Source: Dactylonectria macrodidyma (taxonomy: Eukaryota; Ascomycota; Sordariomycetes; Hypocreales; Nectriaceae). Taken from it: 64,000 nt of DNA. The position numbers were made by a program, and so were the translations under genes. The DNA is taken from NCBI GenBank assembly GCA_020744425.1, contig JAGMUV010000013.1:620001-684000 (forward strand), in the 5' to 3' direction. A model generated the notes under the pieces. The model did not search any database. It saw only the letters and a program-made list of their open reading frames with translations, and was not told where the DNA came from. Numbering within the stretch: position 1 is the stretch's first letter; each line of letters opens with the position of its first letter. Shown here one piece after another: positions 38,701 through 50,344 of this stretch.

Positions 38701-40350
38701 CTATAAACTAGCCTTAAGTACTATCTTTAGAGTCTTTAAGATCTAAGAGTTAGGGAGGCTGACCTCCTCTATAGCTAGTATTAGAATCTATAGCTATATA
38801 TTAAGCTTTAATATAATATATTCTGAGTTTAAAGAAATAAGTCTAGCCCTTTAAAAACCTTTTTTAATATTACTTCTTATTATAATAGCTATATAAATAG
38901 TATAAAAGGCTAAGAAGAACTCAGTCTTTATAATATAAGTTATAGAACATCTAATTAATTGCTTAATTTCTTAACTATAGGCTATTTTAAGCAGCCTAAA
39001 GTACTTAATATTAAAAGGCTAAAGTAAATAAGATAAATAAAGCAGTATATAAAGCGTAATAATATTATTCCCTTTATAATATTTTTTAAAGTTAATAGAA
39101 TAGTAACTTTTATACTTATTAAGAATTAGAAGATAATAGTAATTAGTTAATTGATTCTTTATATACTAGTCAAAGTGCTTAAGCCACTTAAAACCTATTT
39201 TATTATCAGTCTAGCCATTTTAAATCACTATAATAGCTTAATCGCTTAAAAAGTTACTTTTCTAGTACTAGCTAGTAAGGTAATATTAGCCTATAACTAT
39301 AATAAACAGCTAGATCGTCTAGCCTTCTATATTAATTGCCTAAATAACTATAACCTATTCCTAGTTTTTAAACTAGACTGATTTTAAGTTTTTATACCTA
39401 TCTATACTTATAATAACTATTTTACTTATAATTATACTTATAATAAAGCCAGTCTTATTAAAGTTATAAATATTAACTAAATTAATACTATATTTTATAA
39501 TTATATTCTCTATAAGCTAGAACTAATTATAAATAATAATTAGATCTTTATATTTAGCCTTCTAATAGTTATATTTATAAAAATAACGCGTCTTAAAGTC
39601 TAGTTATTACTTAATAAAGTTAGAAGCCTAGCGCTTATTAATAGGTAATGCATTATAGTTAGTAAGCAGTTAGTTAGCTATTTCTTTAATACTACGCAGT
39701 TATAAAAAAAATCCTCGCAAATCCAGGTTAAGAATAAACTAGATAATAATCTACTCCTATAAATTAAATAGCTTATATAATTTAGAAATAGTATTATATT
39801 AAGATTGAATGCTCTTCTATTAGTAATATAAGGTTTAAAAATAGACTTAGTAAATACTTATAATATGTTAGAAACTTAATTTTAAGTCATTTTAAAAGGC
39901 TTAAAAAGTAAGAAGTATAAAAGCCTTATTATTAAATTAAAATATATTTAGTAATTAAGAATTAATTAATTAAATAAAAGAAAGAGTAATTAAGAGATTT
40001 TTATTACATTTACTTATTTATTATACTCACTTATTAAGTATATTAAGTAATAATAATTCTTTATAAAAGCTATCTTTATAAAATATATAAAGTAGTCTTA
40101 CTTTAATTTTTTTTTAAATTAAGTAATTAATTAAATCATATTTTAATTAGAATTCTTTATTATTTATAATTAGTAGCTTAAGGCTTTTTACTACTTTATT
40201 TTATATAGAGTTTTAAGTAAATAGTTCTATATTTATTTATAGTTCGCTTATTATATACTTAGCAATACCTAAGTTCAGTAGTGTATTCCTTTTCATCTTA
40301 TATAATGCATTAATAATCCGCTAGGATGTAGAAGTAAATAAATTATAAGG
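38701..40350. repeat. RIP-degraded AT-rich DNA at right edge of the repeat block
   Basis: TA-rich with few CA/TG and no ORF. I see no recognisable domain. The composition changes to ordinary genomic GC between about 40,300 and 41,050, which marks the end of the repeat block. Confidence 0.6.
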
Positions 40351-40354
40351 GTTA

Positions 40355-40500
40355 GTCTGTTAAAGTGTTACACAAGAGATCTGAAGGCAGGTATAGGGTG
40401 GTGTATAAGCGTTCACTTAGCGAGTGCTTAGCGAGCCCTTGCCAAAGAGCTAGTCTAGCCTATGTCACGTGGCCTCTTATCTGATAAGACTATATCTCCA
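40355..40500 (+). repeat. LTR-like repeat fragment A
   Basis: From GTTAGTCTGTTAAAGTGTTA the sequence aligns for about 145 bp with fragment B at 44,903. Shared blocks include TACACAAG, a GGCAGGT block, GTTCACTT-GCG-GTGC, GCGAGC and CACGTG. The TGT(C/T)AGgGkGkTACACAAG start resembles fungal copia-type LTRs. This is the more RIP-mutated copy. Confidence 0.6.
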
Positions 40501-41151
40501 TCGGCCCTAACTCTTACACTAAGGACTTTACTTATAAGGCCCTCTTTGTATTGCCTTAATTTAACTGTCTTTTTTTATCCTATTGCCCTAACCCTGTTAG
40601 TATAGGGATGATGGCTTTATTAGGAATTATATCTATATAAGAGCTATGCAGCGGTATTTTATATGTAAACCTTCTAATAGTCTATCAGTACTTAAGGGGC
40701 ATGTTTTAGACTATTAAAGCTATAGTTCAGAGTTTAAAAAATACGGCTAGAGCCTCGGGACAGCCCTATCTAATGACTGGAAACGCCTTTATAATACTGA
40801 CAATCTTGCTATATATAAAAGCCAGGCGACCTAGGAGATCTCATCGTTATCTATGACCTCTACCGTAGTTCCTGACTACGAGATGAGTCCATGATGCGGT
40901 CTTAACGTACTCTAACGAGATCCAAAGATTCTCTTCGCACCTATTAAAATCCCTAGCGGATGGAAGGATTGATGAGAATGGAGCAGCTTGGACTTAGTAT
41001 AGTTGACAAATTGCAATATCTATATCTTTGCCCCCCAGGTACGCGCTTTGTTATCTGTTCAACACACCCTAAGCATTAATATGCATAATGGTGTTATTTG
41101 ACTCCGTGGAAGCAACTTGTGTATCTTGAAGGCTCCCTTTATAATAACCTC
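40501..41151. other. Transition region, no gene seen
   Basis: Intermediate composition between the RIPed block and the gene-bearing DNA. It may continue the LTR-like fragment (a TATATATAAAAG box-like run near 40,812 would suit an LTR promoter). No coding region could be supported. Confidence 0.4.
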
Positions 41152-42368
41152 TCACCCTCCAACACCCTCTCCACTCTGATCCCGGCTCGTCAACGCATAT
41201 ACCTCTTCTAGTCGATGCTTCCTTAATCCACACCACGTCCAAGGCCTCTTTGGAAACTCGCTCTCTGGCCCCTTGAGGACTATGGCTGGATGCACAGCGT
41301 TCAGTAACACTAGAGCTAAAAGCATTGGCAGCGCATCCAGGCACAGTTGGTACGCCTCATGTTTCAGCAATTCGTTCTCGCCGTTTGCGCCGCCTCCAAA
41401 CTCAATAAGGCGGAAGATAATTCGCACCTGTAAAAATCCACATGTCAGAGCCTACTTCCACAACAAGCGATTCACTCACTCCAATTGTACAAAGTACTCA
41501 CCACGATTAGAAACAAACCCGCAAAGACGGTCCAAATCACCGGTCGTACCCATGTCTCCTCCCGCTCCAACTTCCCATCTGTCATCAACGCTCTCAGCCT
41601 CCTCACAAACTTGCCCGCCACGACGATGAAAATAAGCACGAACAAGAGCTGGATGGCGATACCTCCAATGTAGATCCTCCGCCCCGTCTCTTTTTGCTCC
41701 GGGTCGTCATCCGCAAGCATCGACCCGCCTACGGCTTGGACCGCAAAGGACAGGACGTCGGCCGCGACGAAAGACTTGGCGATCCAGCGGGCCGAGAGGA
41801 TAGCTTTGCGTTCCGGAAGGAGGAAATGAACGAGGCGAGCGATGACCATATAAGCGAATGCGTTGATCCCTACGCAGTATTGGACTGGATTAGCGCGCAA
41901 TCTATTGATGAAGGGATGTCCTTGGCAAGAGTGGAGGGACGCTTACAGATCGGGGCGAGGAGGAACAAGAGAGTCGAGACGATGACATAGGTCAATTCCT
42001 GCTGGTTACGGGCACCAAGGAAGCGCACAATAAAACACACGGTTTCCCAGAGGGATCCCATGATGATGACCCAACAGAAAGTCTATCTCCAGGCTGTTAG
42101 TATCGGCGAATGGGCCAAAACAGCTTGTTTTGCGCACCTTTTTGAACCGCCATGCCTGTACTATATGGATCAAAGTCGTGATTCCAAAGGCAACCGCGAA
42201 AACCAAGTTCCACTGCCAGCTAGGATAGAATCCGTAATGGGCATTGCAAGCATCAGGCGGGACATGGCCGAACTCGCCAGGGACGGCAGTCATGCATATC
42301 GGGGTAACTAGTTCCAAGGTGCTGGTTGCGCCTTCAGGAGTAAGTGTAGTTGGGGATAAATTGGCCAT
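41152..42368 (-). CDS. RTA1-like seven-transmembrane protein (copy a)
   Basis: Four exons on the minus strand: 42,368-42,138, 42,082-41,947, 41,884-41,502 and 41,427-41,152, giving 341 residues. Introns are 55, 62 and 74 bp; the first has a perfect TACTAAC branch site. Joining restores one frame (WRFKK/TFCW; LLAPI/FQYC; LIV/VRII). About seven membrane segments are visible. They include WNLVFAVAFGITTLIHIV (from residue 53), the LLFLLAPI..AFAYMVIARLV pair and a VQAVGGS block, followed by VRIIFRLIEF, all typical of the RTA1 family. The soluble C-terminus is short. Known of the family: fungal membrane proteins such as yeast Rta1/Rsb1, tied to sphingoid base or drug tolerance. The substrate of this one is unknown. 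It sits beside the repeat block and next to a zinc-cluster regulator. Confidence 0.88.
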
Positions 42369-42920
42369 GTCTTGAGATGATTTGAAAGAAAAAAAAAATG
42401 TGATGTCAACTTTTACAGCTTGTTACTGTTGTTACCCGTAGGGGAATATCCCCCCATTTAATACTCTTGGACAATGAGGCGACGTCATGTCAGGCAGCTG
42501 CATCTTTGGTCGACGTTCAATAGCCGATGTGAGAAAGCGAAAAAAGCGAACAAGGACGCCTAAAGAGGAAGAGGAAATGAGCTTTATCTCGTCTTGAGTC
42601 GGTCTGCCGGCTTGGCTGGCGTGGTTACATACTGGCTGAGGGTTACAACTTGTTGCTGATTGGCTGGATTCTTCGCTTTTCTCGGTTTCAAGGCCCTCCC
42701 GAACGTCATCCTGAAACGCCATCGTGGCTGTGGTGGACACTCACTCAGCACCTTGTAGTTATGGTCAGACTACTACGTACAGATTCATCCTTGAACCCTT
42801 GTCATTTGGGCTGAGCTATGGCGAAAAAAACTGCAAGGGATAAGCCAGCTTTTAGACCTAATTCGGGAGCTTGCTTCGTCACGATGTTCCTGTAAATTCT
42901 GCAAATTCCCGTCACACCTA
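42369..42920. promoter_or_regulatory. Upstream region of RTA1-like gene a
   Basis: About 550 bp between the RTA1-like start codon and MITE copy 3. A poly-A run lies just upstream of the start (plus-strand 42,391-42,399). A 102-codon minus-strand frame at 42,432-42,740 has no recognisable content and is treated as leader or chance. Confidence 0.4.
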
Positions 42921-43350
42921 ACGTATGATAAGCTTATGTCACAAACAAGTATATGTCACACTTATACTGTACAGCTAAAAGTTATAATTTTTCAATTCCC
43001 CAAAATTAGCTATATAATTCGAGGAATTCTAGAGAATTAATTTTAGATATTTAAATAAAGTTGTTATAAGATGGTATTTCTTTTAGAATTTTAATAAAAT
43101 TATTAAGGTAACTATAGTTGTAACTAAAAATAGAAAAAAAAACAGTGCGAATTTAATACTGCTAGCGCTATAGAGACATATAGCTTAAAAAAATTCTTAA
43201 AAATAATATATATTATTAAGAATCTAGGTTTAAAATTTTAGCTATTTTAAACCCAGTTTCAATTTTTAGTAATTTCTTCAAAATTGCGATTGAAGGTGAA
43301 AATCTAAGTGTGACACATACTTGTCTGTGACATATGCTTATCATAGACGT
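42921..43350 (+). mobile_element. MITE copy 3 (TA-flanked, 430 bp)
   Basis: TA flanks at 42,919-42,920 and 43,351-43,352. Ends are ACGTATGATAAGCTTATG and the complementary CATATGCTTATCATAGACGT. The doubled motif is diverged here to AAG(C/T)-ATATG-TCACA. The interior shares the AGTGCGAATTTAATACT block and the order of copy 2. It lies between the regulator and the RTA1-like gene, only about 40 bp from the regulator's stop codon, so it could supply or disturb a 3' end. Confidence 0.8.
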
Positions 43351-43389
43351 TATTTGGTATCTGCAGCCTCTCCATCCAGTTGGTCGCCA

Positions 43390-44770
43390 TCACACCTTGA
43401 CCTGCTGTAATGCTACGGCAGTCCCCATTGGCCACACCATGTACTTCTTGTACCCTGCCGGCAGCTTGACAGCAACATTGTCCACCCATTGTAAAGAAAT
43501 ATCCTTCTTGAACAGATACGGCAGGCATTTTGATCCGCAAGCCCACTTCTGGACCATGTGATCAAGGATCAGAAAATGGGCCAGCAGGATCTGAGCCACG
43601 TGATTGTTGGGCGCCGTAAAGGCCGCAAACTCCTCGTCAGTCAACTTGTTGGTGACGGCGAAGCTCCTGGCGAGGGATAGAAAAGCTAGGCAAAATATTA
43701 GCAATACCACTCAGGGAGGTTGTAAGATACAAAATACAGGCCTCATACCCTCGGCGATGTCAGTCCGTGCTAGCTGCACGATCATCTCTAACTGTGCCAA
43801 GTACTTCAACTCCCCCACTCTCTGGCATAGTGGCGCGACCAGACGCAACGACACTGACACATCGTTCAGCACCGCCTTGTCGTATTGCGGCGTCGAGCCT
43901 GGCGGGATGGTCCGCTGGAAACATTCGATCCACGCCCCGGCATCATATTGGGCAAACGAGGAGTCACCGTTCTTCATGACACTTTGCCCGATCACAAGAC
44001 AGCCCCGCATCGTGACGAGGAACTCGATGAGAGCATCAGGCATGGCAGACGCCTGAAACGTCAGGGCGAGGATGGCCCCGTAGCGCGAGTCACGGTCTGC
44101 CGCGTTAAGGCAGGGTTGGGAGAGGGCCTTGCTCAGGCACTTCATAGCGGCGATGCGGTGGTTGAGCGATTTGGACGAGTAGTCGGCGGCGGTAGTCAGG
44201 GTGAGGTGTTGGGCCGCAAGCCCTAGGAATGCATGGGCGAGGAAATCATACTGTCAGTCCGTTAGAATTCGAGCCGCGAGAGGAGCAAATGGAACAGACC
44301 TCGTGAACCATTGCGGCCAATGAATCCCAGATCGGCTTCGACCCAGACGGCATCGGCGGATAGGCTCTCACCAAAAAGTGATGAAAGAATCTCAAGTCTT
44401 CGAGTCCCAAGACCGTGGGAGTCGTCCGCAGAGCGGCTTCGGGCGATGGGAGCAGTCTCCTGGGAATGGCCGGGTATTCGCATTCCATGTCACTACGCGC
44501 GCAGTGCCGACATCTTGGGAGCTCTTCGGAGCATTTCACCCGTCTCCGTTTGCAGTTGAAGCATCCGCGTCGAGATTTGCTGTGCCCTTTTCGAGGAACT
44601 GGTCTCTGCTGAACCTTGATAATTGCCGCGGGTGTCGTATTGCTTCCACCTGCCGGTTCGGACGACAATACACCGGCATCTGTTTGCGAGCTGGGTTCTA
44701 GTTCTAGAGATGTTGTATTGCAAACCGCGCCAGAGTCCGGAGAATGGGACGAGAGTGGGCTGTGAGCCAT
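43390..44770 (-). CDS. Zn2Cys6 transcription factor, sterol-uptake-control-like
   Basis: Three exons on the minus strand: 44,770-44,300, 44,250-43,749 and 43,685-43,390, giving 422 residues. Introns are 49 and 63 bp, and the frame is kept at both joins (MVHE/YDFL; IAE/AFLSL). The N-terminus carries a binuclear zinc cluster at residues 70-97, CX2CX6CX6CX2CX6C (Cys 70, 73, 80, 87, 90, 97), with basic residues KRRRVK. The C-terminal part (EDLRFFHHFL, then FLGLAAQHL, then YKKYMVWPMG) follows the pattern of short fungal C6 regulators annotated as sterol uptake control proteins. It presumably binds DNA in the nucleus; its targets are unknown. The frame stays open to an ATG at 45,004, but that extension enters an LTR-like repeat, so I chose the ATG at 44,770. 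The C-terminus could be longer if a further intron exists near 43,400. Confidence 0.85.
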
Positions 44771-44902
44771 TCGGTTGTAGTTGTGTGGCACGACACCTAG
44801 GAAAATTGGGAATAACCTGCTAGGTTCTTTGAACTCTGGGAAAACTTGTTGGAGGTCTCTAATGAGAAATAAAAGTGAACGGAAGAGGATATCTGTAAAG
44901 GT

Positions 44903-45060
44903 TGGTCTGTCAGGGGGGGTACACAAGTGTTTAGATGGCAGGTCTTGGTGCATTGTAAACTGTTCACTTGGCGGGTGCCTGACGAGCACTCGCTGAGCAG
45001 GCATCTAAATTAGAGGCCAGCACGTGATCTCCTTCTCTGCAATAAGGACCAGCCAGTGCT
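44903..45060 (+). repeat. LTR-like repeat fragment B upstream of the regulator
   Basis: Begins GGTTGGTCTGTCAGGGGGGG and matches fragment A at 40,355 for about 150 bp, with fewer RIP-type changes. It ends around the CACGTGATCTCC block. It lies about 130 bp upstream of the regulator's chosen start codon, so it probably forms part of that promoter or 5' leader. Confidence 0.65.
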
Positions 45061-46117
45061 CTCCGACTACATTCCACAATGATAGGCCATTTTGCACACC
45101 TGTTGGAGCTAATTCAGGATCTTTCTGGATATAATCAAAGATACTAAATCAGATACAAAGGTCAAATTATCCACTGGATAATGTTCAGAGGAAGAAAATG
45201 CGCGTGGTTGGAAGACACGTTTTAAACGTGTCGTAATGTTGGGCGGCCCAAGCGGGGTGCGTGGGCGTGGGGGGGGGGGGGATGGCGAAGGTGGAAAGAA
45301 AAGGCTATGGGTCTCCATGTTTCCTAAAGTGTACCGATGTTTCCCACTGATTGTCCCGATGTTTCTCAACGGCGGAAACAGAATTAATGATCAAGCATTA
45401 GGCGTTACTCTGGAAGTACTGAATGGCGTAAAGTACTACAACAGCACAACATCCAAACTCCCTTCCCCCACCTCTTATTAACTCACTTGCAGGTCCAGCA
45501 AGTCATCAGCAACTTTCATCAATAAGGGATCATCCATTCATCCCGTTAGTGGTTGTTGGGATTGGTGGCCCAGGCAATGCTGAAGCGGGAGCTAGCTTCG
45601 GTGACGGGGAATGGCGGCAACATAAGGGCTTCTTGTGGTGGAGGTAGAGGTATACCGGGTTGACCCCGGATGTGTCGTAACTTTTTCGCCCCCACTGTAG
45701 GAATAGCTAGTAGTTCATTCCCTTACGACACCCTCCGAGCCCCTCGCCATTGGCCCAGGGAGCTGAATAGAGCTGGTACTGTTGTTAACTAACGCTGTCT
45801 GCCTGGAGCCTGGAGCCGGGCCGTGTGCTAGGGTACTGGCATAGTATTGCCTTCCATGTCCGCAACTGTGTGCTGGCATAAGTAAACAGGGGCCTGAAAC
45901 GATGCTAAGCCCTTTGCTCAGGTTAATCACCCTGCTCACCCACTGGATCACCCTCTGCTCAGGTTAAAGCGGCGACAGCTCAGGCCCAGCGCTAGAAACG
46001 GATTGAGACTGCAATAACTGTCGGGGGTGAATATTCAGGTAGTTGTCACTCTTTGCTCTATCTTCTACCATCATTTCTAGCTCATTACCGTCATTTCGTC
46101 ACACCGTTGTATCTCGT
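45061..46117. other. Intergenic region, no gene seen
   Basis: About 1 kb between the regulator's upstream LTR fragment and the stop codon of the FAD protein. It contains a poly-G run of about 13 at 45,270. Frames of 78-86 codons here show no domain or codon signature. Confidence 0.5.
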
Positions 46118-47751
46118 TTAGAATGGAATCTCAACTCCAAAATCCTCAGCCACTCTCATGGCGGACACGATACATCCCTCAAGGAGCACCATGCCGTCCC
46201 AGCACCAGGCGCCTGCTAGCCACACATTATCCTCCCCGTTCACCCACCCAGCTGTCGCATCATTCTCGACCTTTTTCTCAGGTCTTACTGCGCCGCGCAT
46301 GATCTTTTCAATGACCGCCCTGCTCTCGGTAGTTCGCAGAGTCCTGGTAAACCGGGCCGTCTTCAGAGTTTGCTTCGCGTCGGCGGTTCCGTCGAGGGGG
46401 CAAGTGCTCACGACGACGCCGCTTGGCATAAGATGCAGTGCTTCTGTCTGCGAGCTGTTTGTGTCTGAGAACCTCGTTCTAAGAGTAATCACCTGGGACG
46501 GTGAAGTGTCGCCGAGATGATGCGCGCACGTCATCGGACTGGTGCTATTGTCAACGGTGACCGAATTGGCTTGTGCCGCGTCAGGGCGCAGGACAGAGCT
46601 CTCGACGCGCAAGGTGGGAATCTTGGTTAATGTTGACCTCAATGGCTTGAAGATGCTGCCTGCAACATCCGGCGACACAGCAAGAACAACACGATCAAAG
46701 GCTTGCTCTGCAACCTTTGCCGACCCATCAGTTGATTGCCAACGAACAATCACACAGGATTGATTCGCGCCCGGCACAACCTCAACAACTCGGGTGCCGA
46801 GTCGGATGTCCTTCAATCCCTCGGCTAGAGTTGACTGCACCTGGCTTACTCCTCCACAGACAGTATAGTGCTGCTGGCCGTGAGACATCTTTTTGTAATT
46901 GACGACGTCACTCGCCGGAAACGCGAGGAGCTCGTCGTGGGAGCACGTCGAGACACTGCTAAGCAGAGGAAGCAGGTAGTGCGACACGTATCGGCGCGGC
47001 AGCCATATCCTCTGCAGGTAGTCGGCGAACGACTCGCCTCCGCTGCACGACGCGGAGGCCTCCCTCGGCTGCACAGTGAAGCAGGCAACGGAGAACCAGA
47101 ACTGGCAAATGATGAGATACAAAATCTCCAACAAGTGAGGCACGACCCCGCGATTTCCAGGCCACGGCGGCGGCATCTGGTGCAGGTTCGAAGCGTGGAC
47201 AAAATATGCGCCCGGGGCGGCGGCCGCTCGTTCAGCATCGGTCGAATTGGGTCGTCGGGATTCGGGCTGGCTCAGCTTGGCTGGCTTCTCGGTGCTCGAG
47301 GGCGCCTTTGCAAAGACGAAGAGGAAACGGATAGGGTGTAGCGGGATGCGCAGGTGGTGATACAGGCGCAAGAGGTTGTGGTAGTAGCCGCCAGCAGCTG
47401 CTCGCATGGGCAAGTCGACGCGCTCGGTGACGGCCGTGTTGGAGTTTTTGACGGCGACCGAGGCCGAGTCGAAGGAGAGGCTGTCGGCCTATGAGGAATC
47501 AGGGGTTAGTCTAGCCCTGGGACTGAGGCCCTTTGGGGATGGCCGATGAGTGCGAGGAGGGCGCGCACCTGCTCGAAGAGGGTCACCGCATATCGCTTGT
47601 GCTGGTCATTTTGCAACAAGTAGGCGGTGGAGAGGCCAGCGAGACCTGTACCGATGATGGCGACTCGTTGGAGGGGTGATGAAAGAGTTGCCGATGTTTG
47701 TACAGGCTGCCGTCGAGGCAATTGAAGCCCGTCACCTCGCCGTTGGTCCAT
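46118..47751 (-). CDS. FAD-dependent amine-oxidase-like oxidoreductase
   Basis: Two exons on the minus strand, 47,751-47,569 and 47,488-46,118, joined across an 80-bp intron (TLFEQ/ADSLSF), give 517 residues. The N-terminus holds a Rossmann FAD-binding motif RVAIIGTGLAGLSTAYLL (GxGxxG at residues 34-39), with the acidic residue of the second strand at Glu60. The C-terminus has the FAD-contact pattern NVWLAGAWCWDGMVLLEGC. The arrangement (VDLPMRAAAGGYYHNLLRL after the FAD motif, and a hydrophobic segment EILYLIICQFWFSVACF) resembles the COG2907-type predicted NAD/FAD-binding proteins. Their substrate is not well defined; some bacterial relatives lie beside lipid-modifying genes. Function is therefore stated only as flavin oxidoreductase. 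It faces the gene at 48,522 across a shared 770-bp upstream region. Confidence 0.85.
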
Positions 47752-48521
47752 CGAATAGTCTTCTGGAGACCTCAGAATAGTCCGTCGTGTCTGTCGCTCT
47801 AGGCGGAGGTGTGACTTTGCGCCGTCATGTTTCCATGCCTCAGTGGAGCCTCAGGAGTTTTTCAACAGTTTTATCCATCAAAGGCAGGTACGCCCACCAC
47901 GGCGCCAATGTCCCACCTGGGGTCTGTCATGTGGGCTCCTGTAACAGAACAGCCGAGGCAGTGGGCAGGGTGTAGTCCGAATTGGGCGCGTAGTGCGTAT
48001 CAGTACATGTTACAAGTTCATACAATGGCGGCAGCGAGAGATAGCCACTGTGTTAACTAGCACTAGATGCATTTCTGTTGAGAATTAGGTCAGGCAGCTT
48101 GCCCCAAAGAATGACGCCCACGGGACTTTGCCGAGGGAACAATAAGCTTATTCGGCTTACTGCTTGAAGGTAAACCAATTGCGTGAGAGAGTGAGATTTT
48201 GGGGGCGACTAAAGTGCCTTCAGAGCCCTGATCAAATCCACTGATGATGCTGATGGTCCCTTAAAAAAGTCCCCTAAAAACGTCCCCTAAATAGGCAAGG
48301 TCTGCACTTCCCAACAATGTGGCACCCGCTGCGGGCCGCCGCTCTACTTCCTCCCTACCGCTGAAGGTGCTTTGTACGAACCAACCATTCAGGAACAGAA
48401 CCAGAAGAACCGTTCTGCAGGAAAAAAACACGTTGCTGGGTGTTACCGTGAACGCCTCACCCGAACACTCTGCCACTCACAGTGCATCACCAAACGCCAC
48501 CAACACCACAATCCCATCATA
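47752..48521. promoter_or_regulatory. Shared divergent upstream region
   Basis: 770 bp between the start codons of the FAD protein (-) and the polytopic membrane protein (+). It presumably holds both promoters. I saw no clear TATA box or repeated operator. A duplicated AAAA(A)GTCCCCTAAA motif occurs near 48,264-48,291. Confidence 0.4.
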
Positions 48522-49626
48522 ATGGTGGACATCTCCACTACAATGGACGACATTTCCGCCACCAACACCCGTCCCATTGCCATCTTGGCGGGCTACATGG
48601 CAACAGCAGCGGCGCTCACAGCCTGGTGCATCTCCATCATCCGCAGCCGCCCCGCAGTCGCCGGCCTATCCGCCTCTGAAAAGTCCCGTCGCCGCACCGC
48701 CGTCGCCGTCTTCGGCGTCCTCGCGGCCCTCAGCCTCGCCACCACCTGGTATCACATGTTCCGCTTCTTCCAGTGGTCGTATCTGCAATGGGCCGCCTCA
48801 CATCCGCTAGACGATCCCTCCGCTTTGTATCTGGGGCGGTGGCTGCGCGACACGGGGCTCTTTAGGCAGGCGTGGGCTTCGACGCTGGAGACGAGGCCGA
48901 GGGCCTGGTGGTCCACGCAGATATTTGGCTTTTGCGCCAATTGGAGCGTCATGCTTGCGACACAATGTGAGTGTCCTTTTCTTATTAGTTCATCTTTTTT
49001 TTTTCACTTTCCTCAAGGAAACACTGACGATAATTCCCTCCTCAGCTAAGAAGCGAAACATCCCACATCTGTGGGCATTCATGCTCCTGGGCCAATTCGT
49101 CGCCATCTCCTTCGCCTCAAATCTGTCATTTCTCGCATTCACTGTCTATGATGTCGCGGGCCAGTCGCATCCAGTTAGCGGTGACAAAAGCGGCAGAACG
49201 ACGGTTGCTCAAACACCGCCGCCAAAGTCAACAACATCGGCCTCATCTTCGGCGCCATTCTGGTGGCTCGTCATCCTCGGTGTCAACGTAAGCATTGCAG
49301 TTTTCATCCCGGAACTCTGCGACCATCCTCGCTTCATGCAGTTTCTTTTGCTGCCTCACATCTTGGCCTTTGGTCCACTGCTCGTGAACAGCCTTTCGCC
49401 AGGTCAAGTACCCCCGCATTTGCTCAACCAACCGCCCTTGCTCTTGAAAATTGGCACCATGGCCCTTCTGCTAGTATCGGCTTCCCACAAGGTTTTGGCT
49501 GAGGGAGGAGACTTGGATCTAGTCATCAGCACCCTACATCAACATCCGGCGGTGAGCAGTGTTGGTTGGGATGTCATCTGCTGTTGGATGAGCTTCGTGG
49601 CATGGCATGTATTTGGCCAGGAGTGA
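48522..49626 (+). CDS. Unknown polytopic membrane protein
   Basis: Two exons, 48,522-48,966 and 49,046-49,626, with a 79-bp intron (GTGAGT..CTCAG) spliced as LATQ/SKKRN, give 341 residues. The start MVDISTTMDD is chosen because the hydrophobic protein begins there; the frame runs open upstream to 48,372. About seven or eight membrane segments are visible. Examples are AILAGYMATAAALTAWCI, VFGVLAALSLATTWY, LLGQFVAISFASNLSFLAF, WWLVILGVNVSIAVFIPEL and LLLPHILAFGPLLV. A conserved-looking stretch RDTGLFRQAWASTLETRP precedes WWSTQIFGF. I do not recognise the family. The Ser/Thr-rich loop (TTVAQTPPPKSTTSASSS) is probably non-membrane. It is divergent from the FAD gene and may be co-expressed with it. 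Confidence 0.8.
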
Positions 49627-50344
49627 GCAAGGAACATGCAAAGGACTGAGACAAGGATACAATTCTTAGGCCAGTGGGAGAAATCCCCCCTTAGCTGCAC
49701 AGGGTATCGAGGCCTCGGTCTCACAGCCTCTCCAGCTGCCCAAAGGAACTAGACCTCCCTCAGCCAATTCTACATCAACCAGTAGTCGTAAGCCGGGGCA
49801 CGGTGATTTCAACTAGTATCATCGCCAGCTAAACTACAAGAATATCCAACACTGCTCGCGCGGAGGGCTCCACTCCCAGGCATTTTATCTACCGTCAGAA
49901 GACAAAGCAGCTGAAAAGCAATAGCTAGTCTTCAGCCCAATTCTAGGATCCTATATCACTATTAGCTGTATCCGGTAGCTGGCTCTATGCAGGCTGAGTG
50001 GAGCTCTAAGCTTCTTTCAGGCAATCTGCTAGCCATATCTCTAGAGACATGTTAGCAGTCCCCTTTCGTGTCGAGGCTTAGGCGTCATACTTACGGCTCG
50101 ACCGTGCCTAGCAGCAGCCGAGACCTGATCCTAGGGCCTGAACATTGTGGTACGACTCTTAGATTCATTCTATGATGTAATGTCGCTCTAAAACTCTCTA
50201 AAATAACAATGCTGTCCCTCTATGATTCTATACAAGACAAATTCCCATAGGGTCCGATTTCTAAGCCGACCCAACATTAACTCCAGACCCAAAGACGATG
50301 ACAACCCTCCAGCACTCTATCGTAGCAATCCAAAGTCTAACTTA
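49627..50344. other. Convergent intergenic region, no gene seen
   Basis: About 720 bp between the stop codons of the membrane protein (+) and RTA1-like gene b (-). It contains no supportable ORF or RNA gene and presumably holds both 3' ends. Confidence 0.5.

Noticed and set aside
42432..42740. 102-codon minus-strand ORF upstream of RTA1-like gene a
   Set aside because: It shows no domain and no splice continuity with a partner, and lies where a promoter and leader are expected.
44771..45004. N-terminal extension of the zinc-cluster regulator to the ATG at 45,004
   Set aside because: The added 78 residues enter an LTR-like repeat; the internal ATG at 44,770 gives an N-terminus usual for the family.
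46868..47341. 157-codon plus-strand ORF
   Set aside because: It lies antisense inside the FAD protein exon and has no recognisable content.
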